Shown piece after piece: positions 37,230 to 47,597 of a stretch of DNA of 64,000 nucleotides. Under the pieces are notes generated by a model, which saw nothing but the letters and a program-made list of their open reading frames with translations, was not told the origin of the DNA and made no database searches. The translations under genes and the position numbers were made by a program. Within the stretch, counting starts at the first letter, position 1, and every line of letters starts with the position of its first letter. This DNA comes from Pseudogulbenkiania sp. MAI-1 (GTDB lineage Bacteria; Pseudomonadota; Gammaproteobacteria; Burkholderiales; Chromobacteriaceae), in assembly GCF_000527175.1 (NCBI RefSeq), contig NZ_AZUR01000001.1, positions 1,399,011 to 1,463,010 on the forward strand, in the 5' to 3' direction.

Positions 37230-39065
37230 ATGGAAGATATCGTCGGAGGCTGGTGGGACCGGCTGATCACCCGCGCCGCCTACCGCGGCCACCCGCAGGC
37301 TGCGGTGTCGCTGGCCAGCGTGACGCGGCTGGCGCCGCCGTTTTTCCGCGCCATGGGCGGCGACCCGGCGCTGGTGCTGCGCTCCACGGTCGGCACCGAG
37401 CACGGTGCGCGCCGCTCCTGGCTCGAACGCGTGGCCGGCATCGGCGACAAGGTGGAACTGGCCTGGAGCGACCATCAAGCGCTGTACCTGCCCGAGAAGC
37501 TCGACCTGTTCCCCGACGCCGCGCTCAACCGCGCGCTGTACTTCTGGCTGATGGCGCTGGCCGCTGAACCGGCGCCGCCCGGCGACTGGCTGACGCGCAA
37601 CCGGCTTGCCACACAGCGCTGCCTCGAGCGCATGCCGGGGCTGGCCGCCAGCTACCGTCAACTGGTGGAGGCCCTGCTTGCGCTGCGGACCGATCCGGCG
37701 CGGCTGCCGGCGGCCGAGGCGGCGGTCGAGCAGGCCATCCGCCAGGCGCTGCAGCACCCCGAGCAAGAGGTGGTGATGCCCGAGGTCAAGCGTCCGCCGC
37801 AGCCGGTGCCCTTGTGGCTGCACCCGGCTCCGCCCACCGGCGGCGAGGGCGGAGGTGTAGCGGGCGACACCCCGGCCGATCAGGACAGCGAACACAAGGA
37901 GCGCGAGGCGGCGCAGAAACGCCGCCGCTACCGCGCCCAGCGCATCGTGCCGGAGGACAAGAAGGACGGCATGCTGATGGTGTTCCGTGCCGAGAGCCTG
38001 TTCACCTGGGACGAGTACGTCAAGGTCAACCGCCACAACGACGAGGACGACGACGAGGACAACGCCGCTGCTGCCGAGGACATGAACAAGCTCAGCGTCG
38101 CCGCCGACGGCAAGACGCGCGGCAGCCGCCTCAAGTTCGACCTCGACCTGCCCGCCGCCGAGTACGACGACACCCCGCTCGGCCCCGGCCTGCTGCTGCC
38201 GGAGTGGGACTGGAAGCGGCAACGGCTGATCGAAGACCACTGCCGCCTGCTGCCGATGCGCCCGCGCGACGCCAGTCCGGCGCCGCTGCCGGAGCGGCTG
38301 CTGCCGCTGGCGCGCCGGCTGCGCCGCCAGTTCCAGGCGCTGGCGCCGGAACGCACGCGCAAGAGTGGCGAGACCAGTGGACCGGACATCGACCTCGACC
38401 GCGTCATCCGCTTTATGGCCGAGCGCCAGAGCGGGCAGGCGCAGGGCGAGCCGGCGCTGTACCAGGCCTGGCCGCCGGGCGAGCGCAACCTGGCCTGCCT
38501 GCTGCTGGCCGATTTGTCGCTCTCCACCGAGAGCTGGGTCGGCGAAGCGGGGAGGGTGATCGACGTGATCAAGGACAGCCTGCTGCTGTTCGCCGAGGCG
38601 CTCTCGGCCAGCGGCGACGCCTTCGGCCTCTACGGCTTCTCCTCGCTCAAGCGCCACGAGGTGCGCTACCTGCTGCTGAAGGACTTTGCCGAGGCTTTCG
38701 ACGACGCCGCACGCGGCCGCATCCTGGCGCTGCGGCCCGGCTACTACACCCGCATGGGGGCGGCCATCCGCCAGTCGGCGCGCATCCTGGCGCAGCAGCC
38801 GGCGCAGCGCCGGCTGCTGCTGATCGTCTCTGACGGCAAGCCCAACGACATGGACCACTACGAGGGCCGCTACGGCATCGAGGACACGCGCCAGGCCATC
38901 CTCGAGGCGCGTCGCGACGGCGTGACGCCGTTCTGCGTCACCATCGACCGCGAGGCCGGCGACTACCTGCCGCACCTGTTCGGCAGCCGCGGCTACGTGG
39001 TGGTACAGCGCGCCGAGACCCTGCCGCAGGTGCTGACCGCGCTGTACGCGCAGCTGACTCGCTGA
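37230..39065 (+). CDS. norD: NorD, von Willebrand factor A domain activation protein
   Basis: 611 residues. The N-terminal ~400 residues are family-specific and include an acidic low-complexity stretch near 270. The C-terminal VWA domain has the MIDAS motif D-x-S-x-S (LLADLSLSTESW) near residue 429 and LLLIVSDGKPNDMDHYEG near 530. It works with NorQ in activating NO reductase. It is the last gene of the nor group; nirS follows after an FNR box. Confidence 0.93.
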   Translation: MEDIVGGWWDRLITRAAYRGHPQAAVSLASVTRLAPPFFRAMGGDPALVLRSTVGTEHGARRSWLERVAGIGDKVELAWSDHQALYLPEKLDLFPDAALNRALYFWLMALAAEPAPPGDWLTRNRLATQRCLERMPGLAASYRQLVEALLALRTDPARLPAAEAAVEQAIRQALQHPEQEVVMPEVKRPPQPVPLWLHPAPPTGGEGGGVAGDTPADQDSEHKEREAAQKRRRYRAQRIVPEDKKDGMLMVFRAESLFTWDEYVKVNRHNDEDDDEDNAAAAEDMNKLSVAADGKTRGSRLKFDLDLPAAEYDDTPLGPGLLLPEWDWKRQRLIEDHCRLLPMRPRDASPAPLPERLLPLARRLRRQFQALAPERTRKSGETSGPDIDLDRVIRFMAERQSGQAQGEPALYQAWPPGERNLACLLLADLSLSTESWVGEAGRVIDVIKDSLLLFAEALSASGDAFGLYGFSSLKRHEVRYLLLKDFAEAFDDAARGRILALRPGYYTRMGAAIRQSARILAQQPAQRRLLLIVSDGKPNDMDHYEGRYGIEDTRQAILEARRDGVTPFCVTIDREAGDYLPHLFGSRGYVVVQRAETLPQVLTALYAQLTR

Positions 39066-39109
39066 GTGCGGAAAGGTTCATCCTTTTTGCATATCTGCTT
39101 GGGCAAGCG

Positions 39110-39123
39110 TTGATGCGCATCAA
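39110..39123. promoter_or_regulatory. FNR/Dnr box upstream of nirS
   Basis: TTGATGCGCATCAA, identical to the nirE/norC box, 67 bases before the nirS start. A position near -41 would fit class II activation by Dnr or FNR. Confidence 0.85.
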
Positions 39124-39150
39124 GGAGGGGAGGGGGGCCGAGGCAGATGA

Positions 39151-40917
<1,767 letters not shown>

Positions 40918-40981
40918 GCGCAGCAATCATCGATTGATGCGGCCGGCATCCATTGCCGGCCACGGCAGAAGGAGTCACAAC

Positions 40982-41293
40982 ATGAAAACGAACCAATGGA
41001 TCATGGCCGCCGTACTGGCCGGGTTGGCCTCCGCCAACGTACTGGCCGCTACTCCGCAGGACATGGCCAAGCAGTACAACTGCCTGGCCTGTCACAGCGT
41101 CGACAAGAAGGTCGTCGGTCCGGCCTTCAAGGAAATCGCCAGCAAGTACAAGGGCCAGAACGCCGAGGCCAAGCTGGTGGAGAAGGTGAAGAAGGGCGGG
41201 GCAGGCAGTTTCGGGCCGATTCCGATGTCGCCCAACCCCAACGTGCCTGATGCCGATCTGAAGGTGATGGTGAAGTGGGTCTTGTCTCAGTAA
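40982..41293 (+). CDS. nirM: cytochrome c551 NirM
   Basis: 103 residues with a signal peptide (through VLAA, residue ~23). Small class I cytochrome c: Cys34-x2-Cys37-His38 in YNCLACHS and axial Met82 in FGPIPMSPN. It is the electron donor to NirS. The start at 40982 is set by AGAAGGAG. Its 3' end overlaps the proposed nirC start. Confidence 0.93.
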   Translation: MKTNQWIMAAVLAGLASANVLAATPQDMAKQYNCLACHSVDKKVVGPAFKEIASKYKGQNAEAKLVEKVKKGGAGSFGPIPMSPNPNVPDADLKVMVKWVLSQ

Positions 41294-41652
41294 TCCACCC
41301 CATCGGGCGGCGGCGTTTGCCGCTGCTCCGGCCCTTGGCCGGGCTGGCCCTGCTGCTCGCGGCCAGCCTGGCCGCGGCTGCACCGCCAGTGGTGGAGCCG
41401 TCGCCCATGCGGGCGACGGCGATCCGCCACCTGGTGCGCCAGGACTGTGGCTCCTGCCACGGCCTCACGTTCAAAGGCGGGCTGGGCAACCCGCTCACCG
41501 CCGAAGCCCTGGCCGGGCGCCCCGACGAGGCGCTGCTGGCCACGATACTGAACGGACGCCCCGGCACCGCGATGCCGCCGTGGCGGTCGTTTTTGACGGA
41601 AGAAGAAGCCAAATGGGTCATCAAATGGCTGAAAGACGGCGCTCCGGAGTAG
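41275..41652 (+). CDS. nirC: cytochrome c55X NirC
   Basis: 125 residues if started at the GTG at 41275, inside the last codons of nirM; no ATG is available before the signal peptide, so the start is uncertain. The hydrophobic LAGLALLLAASLAAAA is a signal peptide. The heme site is Cys58-x2-Cys61-His62 (CGSCHG), with Met in PGTAMPPW as a likely axial ligand. NirC is a periplasmic cytochrome associated with heme d1 maturation or electron supply to NirS. It overlaps nirF by 28 bases. Confidence 0.85.
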   Translation: MGLVSVIHPIGRRRLPLLRPLAGLALLLAASLAAAAPPVVEPSPMRATAIRHLVRQDCGSCHGLTFKGGLGNPLTAEALAGRPDEALLATILNGRPGTAMPPWRSFLTEEEAKWVIKWLKDGAPE

Positions 41653-42845
41653 CCCATTCCATTAGGCGGCTGCGCCTTCGCATCATCGGCTTGCTCTGCG
41701 CCAGCCTGCTGCTGGCCGGCTGTTCCACTACCGCTGTGCGCGGCAGCGGAGACCTCGGCCTCGTCATCGAGCGCGCCAGCGGCAGCGTGCAACTGGTCGA
41801 CAACACCCGGCGCGAGCGGCTCGCCACCGTCAAGGGGCTGGGCGATCTGTCGCATGCCTCGGCGGTATTCTCGCGCGACGCGCGCTACGCCTACGTGTTC
41901 GGGCGTGACGGCGGCCTGTCCAAGGTCGATATTCTCACCGGCCGGCTGGCGAAGAGGGTAATGCAGGCCGGCAACAGCATCGGCGGCGCCATCTCCAGCG
42001 ACGGCCGCGTGGTCGCCGCGCAGAACTACGAACCGGGCGGGGTCAAGCTGTTCGATGCCGACACACTGGAATTGCTGTCCGAAGTCAGCACACGCGATCC
42101 GGCCAGCGGCCAAAGCTCCAAGGTCGTCGGCCTTGCCGACCTGCCAGGCAACCGCTTTGCCTTCTCCCTGTTCGAAGCCGGCGAAATCTGGGTGATCGAC
42201 GCCGCCGATCCGCGCCACCCGGTCACCACCCGCTACCGCAACGTCGGCCGCCAGCCCTACGACGGGCTCGCCAGCCAGGACGGCCGCTACTACCTGGCCG
42301 GGCTGTTCGGCGAAGACGGCCTGGCGCTGCTCGATACCTGGCACCCCGAAGCCGGGGTGCGCCGCGTGCTCGACGGCTACGGCCGCAGCACGGAGAAACT
42401 GCCGGTCTACAAGATGCCGCACCTGCGCGGCTGGGCGCTGTCCGGCGGCCAGGCCTTCCTGCCCGCCATCGGCCACAACGAAGTGCTGGTGGCCGATACC
42501 CGCGACTGGCAACTGCGCGCCAAGGTCGCGGTGCACGGTCAGCCGGTGTTCGTGATGGCCGAACCGTCCGGCCGCCGCGTCTGGGTCAACTTCGCCTTCC
42601 CGCACAACGACACCGTGCAAGTCATCGACGTGCCGACGTTGACCGTCGTCAAAACGCTCAAACCAGGCCGTGGCATCCTGCACATGGAATTCACGCCGCG
42701 CGGCGACGAAGTCTGGCTGTCGAGCCGGGACGACGACAAGCTGGTCATCGTCGACACCGCCACGCTGACCGTGCGGCACGAACTGCCGGCAGCAAGTCCC
42801 TCCGGCATCTTCTTCAGCTGGCGCGCCAGCCGTATCGGAATGTAA
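41625..42845 (+). CDS. nirF: heme d1 biosynthesis lipoprotein NirF
   Basis: 406 residues from the ATG at 41625, inside nirC; an ATG at 41613 is also in frame. The lipobox LLAGC places the acylated Cys at residue 33 after an Arg-rich n-region. The rest is a d1-type propeller related to NirS and NirN but without a c-type heme motif. NirF acts late in heme d1 formation in the periplasm. The family C-terminus PSGIFFSWRASRIGM is intact. nirDL starts three bases after the stop. Confidence 0.93.
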   Translation: MAERRRSGVAHSIRRLRLRIIGLLCASLLLAGCSTTAVRGSGDLGLVIERASGSVQLVDNTRRERLATVKGLGDLSHASAVFSRDARYAYVFGRDGGLSKVDILTGRLAKRVMQAGNSIGGAISSDGRVVAAQNYEPGGVKLFDADTLELLSEVSTRDPASGQSSKVVGLADLPGNRFAFSLFEAGEIWVIDAADPRHPVTTRYRNVGRQPYDGLASQDGRYYLAGLFGEDGLALLDTWHPEAGVRRVLDGYGRSTEKLPVYKMPHLRGWALSGGQAFLPAIGHNEVLVADTRDWQLRAKVAVHGQPVFVMAEPSGRRVWVNFAFPHNDTVQVIDVPTLTVVKTLKPGRGILHMEFTPRGDEVWLSSRDDDKLVIVDTATLTVRHELPAASPSGIFFSWRASRIGM

Positions 42846-42848
42846 GTC

Positions 42849-43874
42849 ATGAATAGAATCCTTCGCCCGCCGGCGCTGCCGGCCACCACCCAGTCGCTGA
42901 GCGCCCCGACGCTGGCCCTGCTCAACCGTTTCCAGCACCGCTTCCCGCTGGCCCTGCACCCCTACGCCCGGCTGGCCGAAGAGGCCGGCGAGGGCTGGAG
43001 CGAAGACAGCGTCATCGACGCGCTGACCACGGCGCAGCGCCAGGGCGTGCTGGGCCGGGTCGGCGCCATCTTCGCCCCCAATACCGTCGGCGCCAGTACC
43101 CTGGCCGCGATGGCGGTGCCGCCGGAACGGCTCGACGCCGTGGCGCACTACGTCAGCAGCCTGCCCGAGGTCAACCACAACTACGCCCGCGCCCATCACG
43201 TCAACCTGTGGTTCGTGGTCACCGCGCCCGACCGCAGCCGCGTGGCCGAAGTGCTGGCGCGCATCTACCTCGCCACCGGCATCAAGCCGCTCAACCTGCC
43301 GCTGCTCAAGGAGTACCACATCGACCTGGGCTTCTCCTTCCTGCCCGGCGACCAGCCGCGCCCGCGCGAGCATCTGCAGGGGATGGGCGCGCTCAGCCTC
43401 AGCAGCGCCGAACGCCGCCTGGTCGGCGCGCTCGAAGACGGCCTGGCGCTCGAACCCGAGCCGTACCGCCGTCTGGCCGAGCGTGCCGGCCTGAGCCGCG
43501 AAGAAGTGCTGCACATCCTCACCGACTGGTGCGACAGCGGCGTGATCCGCCGCTTCGGCCTGGTCGTGCGCCACCGCGAACTGGGCTACCACGCCAACGC
43601 CATGTGCGTGTGGCGGGTGGAAGACGAAGAAGAACGCGACGACCTGGGCGCCAAGCTCGCCGCCGAGCAGGCCGTCACCCTGTGCTACGCCCGTCCGGCG
43701 CGCCCGCCGCTGTGGCCGTACAACCTGTTCTGCATGATCCATGCTCCGGACGCGCTCACCGTGCGCCAGACCGTGGACGAACTGCGCACCCGCCACGACG
43801 TGATGCACCTGCCGCATTCGGTGCTGATCTCGACGCGGCGCTACACCCAGCGCGGCGCCCGCTACGGCTACTGA
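42849..43874 (+). CDS. nirDL: siroheme decarboxylase, fused NirD-NirL
   Basis: 341 residues containing two AsnC/Lrp-like units in tandem: residues ~20-165 (with VGRVGAIFAPNTVG and LPEVNHNYARAHHVNLWFV) and ~185-335 (with VIRRFGLVVRHRELGYHANAM and YNLFCMIHAPD). The conserved HNY and HR histidines are those used in siroheme decarboxylation to didecarboxysiroheme on the heme d1 path. NirD-NirL fusion is known in several denitrifiers. The nir order S-M-C-F places it as DL. It is one base from the next gene. Confidence 0.9.
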   Translation: MNRILRPPALPATTQSLSAPTLALLNRFQHRFPLALHPYARLAEEAGEGWSEDSVIDALTTAQRQGVLGRVGAIFAPNTVGASTLAAMAVPPERLDAVAHYVSSLPEVNHNYARAHHVNLWFVVTAPDRSRVAEVLARIYLATGIKPLNLPLLKEYHIDLGFSFLPGDQPRPREHLQGMGALSLSSAERRLVGALEDGLALEPEPYRRLAERAGLSREEVLHILTDWCDSGVIRRFGLVVRHRELGYHANAMCVWRVEDEEERDDLGAKLAAEQAVTLCYARPARPPLWPYNLFCMIHAPDALTVRQTVDELRTRHDVMHLPHSVLISTRRYTQRGARYGY

Positions 43875-43875
43875 C

Positions 43876-44853
43876 ATGACTGAACTCGATGCGATCGACC
43901 GGCGCATCATCGACCGGCTGCAGGGTGGTTTTCCGCTCAGCAGCCGGCCCTTCGCCGAAGCTGCCGCGCCGCTCGGCCTCACCGAGAGCGAACTGATCGC
44001 CCGCCTCAACCGTCTGCTGCAGCACCACACCCTGACCCGCTTCGGCCCGCTGTTCCAGATCGAACGCATCGGCGGCGCCTTCGTGCTGGCCGCGCTGGCG
44101 GTGCCGGAAGAGCGCTTCGACGAAGTGACGGCCGAGGTCAACGCCTTGCCCGAAGTGGCGCATAACTACCGTCGCGAGCACCGGCTCAACATGTGGTTCG
44201 TGCTCGCCACCGAAATCCCGCAAGGCATCGCCGCCGCCACCGCCCGCATCGAAGCCGCGACCGGCCTCACCGTGCACGCCTTTCCCAAGGAGCGCGAATA
44301 CTTCGTCGGCATGCGCTTCGCCGTCGGCGGCACGGCACCGGTGGGGCAGGGCGCGGCCCGCACGACGGACACCGCTCCGGTGACACTCGACGAACTCGAC
44401 CGCGCCCTGATCCGCGCCACCCAGGCTGGCCTGCCGCGCCTCCCCCGACCCTATCACGTCCTTGCCCAGGTGCTGGGCTGCCGCGAACGTGATGTGCAGA
44501 CCCGGCTCGACGCCATGCTGCAAAACGGCGTCATCCGCCGCATCGGTGCCGTCCCCAACCACTACGCCATCGGCTACACCGCCAACGGCATGGCGGTATT
44601 CGACGTGGCCGATGACGCCATCGACCACCTCGGGGAACAACTCGGCGCCGACCCCGCCGTCTCCCACTGCTACCGCCGCCCCCGCGCCCTCCCGTACTGG
44701 CCCTACAACCTCTTCGCCATGGTCCACGGCGCCAGCCACGACCAGGTCCGCGTCGAGGTCGAGCGGCTGGTCTGCCTGCTCGGCCCCGCCTGCCGCGCCC
44801 ATGATGTTCTGTTTTCTAGTCGGATTTTGAAGAAGACGGGGCTGCGGATCTAA
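43876..44853 (+). CDS. siroheme decarboxylase, second fused protein (NirG-NirH)
   Basis: 325 residues, again two AsnC-like units: residues ~1-150 (LTRFGPLFQIERIGGAFVLAA; LPEVAHNYRREHRLNMWFV) and ~170-320 (VIRRIGAVPNHYAIGYTANGM; HCYRRPRALPYWPYNLFAMVHG). Placement after nirDL matches the G-H slot of the Pseudomonas nir order, so I read it as fused NirG and NirH; I cannot prove subunit identity from sequence alone. The linker near 150-165 is Ala/Thr-rich. Its last 191 bases recur in frame at 49212-49402. It is the last nir gene before the inserted island. Confidence 0.85.
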   Translation: MTELDAIDRRIIDRLQGGFPLSSRPFAEAAAPLGLTESELIARLNRLLQHHTLTRFGPLFQIERIGGAFVLAALAVPEERFDEVTAEVNALPEVAHNYRREHRLNMWFVLATEIPQGIAAATARIEAATGLTVHAFPKEREYFVGMRFAVGGTAPVGQGAARTTDTAPVTLDELDRALIRATQAGLPRLPRPYHVLAQVLGCRERDVQTRLDAMLQNGVIRRIGAVPNHYAIGYTANGMAVFDVADDAIDHLGEQLGADPAVSHCYRRPRALPYWPYNLFAMVHGASHDQVRVEVERLVCLLGPACRAHDVLFSSRILKKTGLRI

Positions 44854-45216
44854 ATCGTTGCCGGTTGTTGTGTAGATAGGGTGCGTCTGGACGAGTGGTC
44901 AACGCTATGGTCGACGGGCAGCCCGCAGCTCAAGCTGGCGGGTGGTGGTGTATTTTGCTTATGATTAGTGAATATCACGGACTGGGAAGCCAAGCTGGGC
45001 GGGGTTGTTCAGCGACCGAGTTCGCGGGTGATGCAAAGAATTACGTCTTTTAGGACGTCTACTTCTAGTTGAACTAAACCGCTGACGCGGTGGTTTCTCC
45101 TTCGCAAATGCCTGTCGCTCGACACTGGCCGGGTTCCCGCTTCTTCCGCTATATGTGCCTTGAAATCGTCCATCCTTGAGCACGGGGATATCCCCGGATC
45201 GATCGAGGTGACGACG
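44854..45216. other. 363-base gap between nirGH and the recombinase gene
   Basis: No gene is supported here. Apart from the repeat element at 45027-45080 I see no terminator or recognisable IS end. The left boundary of the inserted DNA must lie in or just before this stretch. Confidence 0.5.
45027..45080 (+). repeat. ~50-base element, copy 1 (recurs at 49564)
   Basis: GGTGATGCAAAGAATTACG, then TCTTTTAGGACGTCTACTTC and TAGTTGAACTAA. About three quarters of positions match 49564-49610. The core palindrome is GACGTC here and GGCGCC there, so palindromy is kept while sequence changes. Both copies follow a nirGH 3' end by 160-175 bases. Confidence 0.5.
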
Positions 45217-46065
45217 ATGACACCGCTACGCAAACGCATGGACGATGCGATGGTTCTGCGTGGGTTTTCCCTGCGCACGCGCGAAGCTTATCTGGCTTGT
45301 GTTGCTGCTTTGGCAAGGTATTACGGCTGTTCGCCAGCCTCGCTTGAGGCGTCCCAAATCCAGGCTTATCTGCTGCATTTGATCCAGGAACGTAAACTCG
45401 CCTACGCCAGTGTCAATCAGGCGGCCTGCGCCTTTCGTTTTTTCTTCGGCACGGTGCTGGCCCGGGCTCCGATGGTGGTCGAGATTCCCATGGCGAAGGT
45501 ACCCAAGCGCTTGCCACAGGTGTTGTCGCGCGAGCAAGTGGTCCGACTGCTCACCGCTGCAGTCAACTTGCGGGCACGCACCGTGTTGATGACGACCTAC
45601 GCGGCCGGGCTGCGTGTTTCAGAGGTCTGCACCCTGCAGGTGGCCGATATTGAAAGCGCACCGGATCGGATGTGCATCAAGGTGCGCCAGGCCAAAGGCG
45701 GCAAGGATCGCTATACCTTGCTTTCGCCCCGCCTGCTGGCGGGCTTGCGTACCTATTGGCACGTGTTTCGGCCGCCGCGGTGGCTGTTTCCCAATGGCTC
45801 AGGCGACGGCCCGATGGGCGATCAAACGGCGCAGCGCATGTACTATGCCGCCTGCGACGCGGCCGGGCTCACCGACGCGGCCGGCATCCATACCCTCCGC
45901 CACAGCTTTGCCACCCATCTGCTCGAAGCCGGTGTCGACCTCCATACCATCCAGCGGTTGCTGGGCCATGGCCATGTAGGCACCACCATGCGCTATCTGC
46001 ATCTGGCGCAGCAGCGTCTGACCGGCACGGCTTCGCCGCTGGATTTGCTCGAACCACCACGCTGA
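45217..46065 (+). CDS. tyrosine recombinase associated with IS91-type transposase
   Basis: 282 residues from the ATG at 45217 (GAGGTG upstream). An N-terminal SAM-like DNA-binding domain (SLRTREAYLACVAALARYYG) is followed by the catalytic domain with R (AAGLRVSEVCTL), K (GGKDRYTLL), HxxR (IHTLRHSFATHLLEAG), H (LLGHGHVGTTMRY) and Tyr (TTMRYLH). It resembles XerC/D- and IntI-like enzymes, but I do not see the extra helix-patch insertion of integron integrases. Such recombinases commonly accompany IS91-family transposases, which begin three bases after this stop. Confidence 0.88.
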   Translation: MTPLRKRMDDAMVLRGFSLRTREAYLACVAALARYYGCSPASLEASQIQAYLLHLIQERKLAYASVNQAACAFRFFFGTVLARAPMVVEIPMAKVPKRLPQVLSREQVVRLLTAAVNLRARTVLMTTYAAGLRVSEVCTLQVADIESAPDRMCIKVRQAKGGKDRYTLLSPRLLAGLRTYWHVFRPPRWLFPNGSGDGPMGDQTAQRMYYAACDAAGLTDAAGIHTLRHSFATHLLEAGVDLHTIQRLLGHGHVGTTMRYLHLAQQRLTGTASPLDLLEPPR

Positions 46066-46068
46066 GCC

Positions 46069-47244
46069 GTGTCGGCGAGCCGGCGCGTCGGGTTGGCCGA
46101 GGTACTGCGCACCTTCGGATCGGCCTATCTCGCCACGCACACGCTGTTCCCGAACCAGGCACGAGCCTGGCGGGCTATTGTTGCCTGCCGCACCGCGCAA
46201 CTGGGTGGGCAGGTCGAGCGTTGCGATGCCTGTGGCGCGACGCGGTACGTCTATCACTCCTGCCGTAATCGGCATTGTCCCTTGTGCCAGACGCGTGCCA
46301 AGGAGGCCTGGCTGGCGGCGCGTCGGCGCGAGTTGCTACCGGTGCCGTACTTCCATTTGGTGTTCACGCTACCGCATGCGCTCAATGGGCTCGTCGCGCG
46401 CCACGACCGTCTGGTGTATGAACTGCTGTTCGCCGCGGCCAGCAGCACGCTGACCGAGTTTGCCGCCAATCCCCGCTGGCTTGGTGGCGTGTCCGCCTTC
46501 ACCCTGGTGTTGCATACCTGGAAGCAGGATCTCGGTCGCCACATTCACGCGCACGCACTCGTCGCTGGCGGTGCGCTCACCACGCAAGGCGAATGGGTAC
46601 AACCGAAACGCGGTTTCCTGTTTCCCGTGCACGCCCTCTCGAAGGTGTTTCGCGGCAAGTTCATGGCGGCACTGGCAGCGCAGCGCCAGGCAGGCCCACT
46701 GGAGGCGGACACGGCCCTCACCGACCCAGCCTGGCGCATGCTGACCCGCGAGTTGCACCGGACCGACTGGGTGGTCTACGCCAAGCAACCACTGGGCGGC
46801 CCGTCACAGGTGCTCGAGTATCTGGGGCGGTATACCCATCGGGTGGCAATTTCCAACGAGCGAATCGTTGGCCTGGACGCGGAGGGCGTTCGGCTGCGTG
46901 TGCGCGATCCAAGCCGCCCTAAGGGGCGGCGCGTGATCGCACTGCCCGCTGTCGAGTTCATCGCCCGCTTCCTGCTGCACGTGCTGCCGAGGGGCTTCAA
47001 GCGCATTCGCCATTATAGTTTGCTGGGCCCGGCCAGGAAGCGTGTCGGTCTGGCTGCGGCGCGTACGGCCTTACGCGCACCACCGCCACAGCCGGCCGTG
47101 ATCGAATCGGCCGAGGCCTTCCTGCGCCGGGTGGCACGGATCGAATGGATGTGCTGCCCCTATTGCCATGCGGGACGCTTGGTATCGATTGATGTGATTC
47201 AGCCTGCGCCAATCCAAGCGCCCGCCCCACGAGGACCGCCATGA
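46069..47244 (+). CDS. IS91-family transposase (Y1 HUH type)
   Basis: 391 residues from a GTG directly after the recombinase. The N-terminal zinc-binding part has VERCDACG and CRNRHCPLCQTRAK. The HUH motif is HIHAHALVAGG near residue 158 and the tyrosine lies in EYLGRYTHRVAISNERI near 260. IS91 elements move by rolling-circle replication and do not make target duplications, so their ends are hard to see; I could not define oriIS or terIS. The C-terminus (CCPYCHAGRL) is intact. Confidence 0.9.
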   Translation: MSASRRVGLAEVLRTFGSAYLATHTLFPNQARAWRAIVACRTAQLGGQVERCDACGATRYVYHSCRNRHCPLCQTRAKEAWLAARRRELLPVPYFHLVFTLPHALNGLVARHDRLVYELLFAAASSTLTEFAANPRWLGGVSAFTLVLHTWKQDLGRHIHAHALVAGGALTTQGEWVQPKRGFLFPVHALSKVFRGKFMAALAAQRQAGPLEADTALTDPAWRMLTRELHRTDWVVYAKQPLGGPSQVLEYLGRYTHRVAISNERIVGLDAEGVRLRVRDPSRPKGRRVIALPAVEFIARFLLHVLPRGFKRIRHYSLLGPARKRVGLAAARTALRAPPPQPAVIESAEAFLRRVARIEWMCCPYCHAGRLVSIDVIQPAPIQAPAPRGPP

Positions 47245-47441
47245 TGGGTCAGCAGAAGCAGCATGTCAGTCATTTCCTGTGACAGGGCGCGTACAACGGC
47301 CAGGGTGTTGTTCGTGCTGGTGCCGCCTTTACCGCGCGATACGCTGACTCAGCGAGACTTCCCGAGCCGAGTTTCAGGTTCGGTATGGCATCGTTACCAA
47401 GTAATTTGCCGCCTACTGCGACGATTTCATATGCCAAACGA

Positions 47442-47469
47442 TTGACAGCTGCGTTGTCCGGCCTACAAT
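47442..47469 (+). promoter_or_regulatory. strong sigma-70 promoter before the cassettes
   Basis: TTGACA at 47442-47447 and TACAAT at 47464-47469 are spaced 16 bases apart. The promoter points at attC0 and cassette 1, whose gene starts about 130 bases downstream. It is in the position of an integron Pc promoter, though no attI or intI is visible. The rest of the 47245-47441 stretch shows nothing recognisable. Confidence 0.6.
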
Positions 47470-47499
47470 CCCCATAAATGCCGCCTGAGTCGCGGTCCA

Positions 47500-47580
47500 G
47501 TTCAACAAGGTTTATCCGCCGCCGAGGACATGGTGAGGTTCAGCAGTGGGGCGGCGGCAGATAAACGCTATTCGTTAGCA
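47500..47580 (+). other. attC-like site 0 (left boundary of cassette 1)
   Basis: R'' box GTTCAAC (47500-47506) fits RYYYAAC and the right end carries GTTAGCA (47574-47580). Between them GTTTATC-CGCCGCC pairs with GGCGGC..GATAAAC, leaving a variable loop, the layout of an attC. The cassette recombination point would be after G47574. The start of cassette 1 (TTAGCA) is complementary to that cassette's own R'' box at 48379. Confidence 0.65.
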
Positions 47581-47597
47581 CTCATTAGGAGACCTCA

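Larger units (their letters stand above)
45217..47244 (+). mobile_element. IS91-like element, coding core only
   Basis: Recombinase and transposase form one two-gene unit. The true element is larger than the coordinates given because neither end could be placed. It lies between the intact nirGH gene and the integron-type cassettes. Confidence 0.75.

Noticed and set aside
45217..46065. Tyrosine recombinase as the integron integrase of the nearby cassettes
   Set aside because: It lacks the extra insertion that marks IntI between the second-domain motifs and is directly followed by an IS91-type transposase, the usual context of the accessory recombinases of that family. No attI is visible.
47245..47441. 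Short open frame after the IS91 transposase (MSVISCDRAR start)
   Set aside because: About 60 codons, no ribosome site or recognisable features; the stretch may contain the undetected IS91 terminus.
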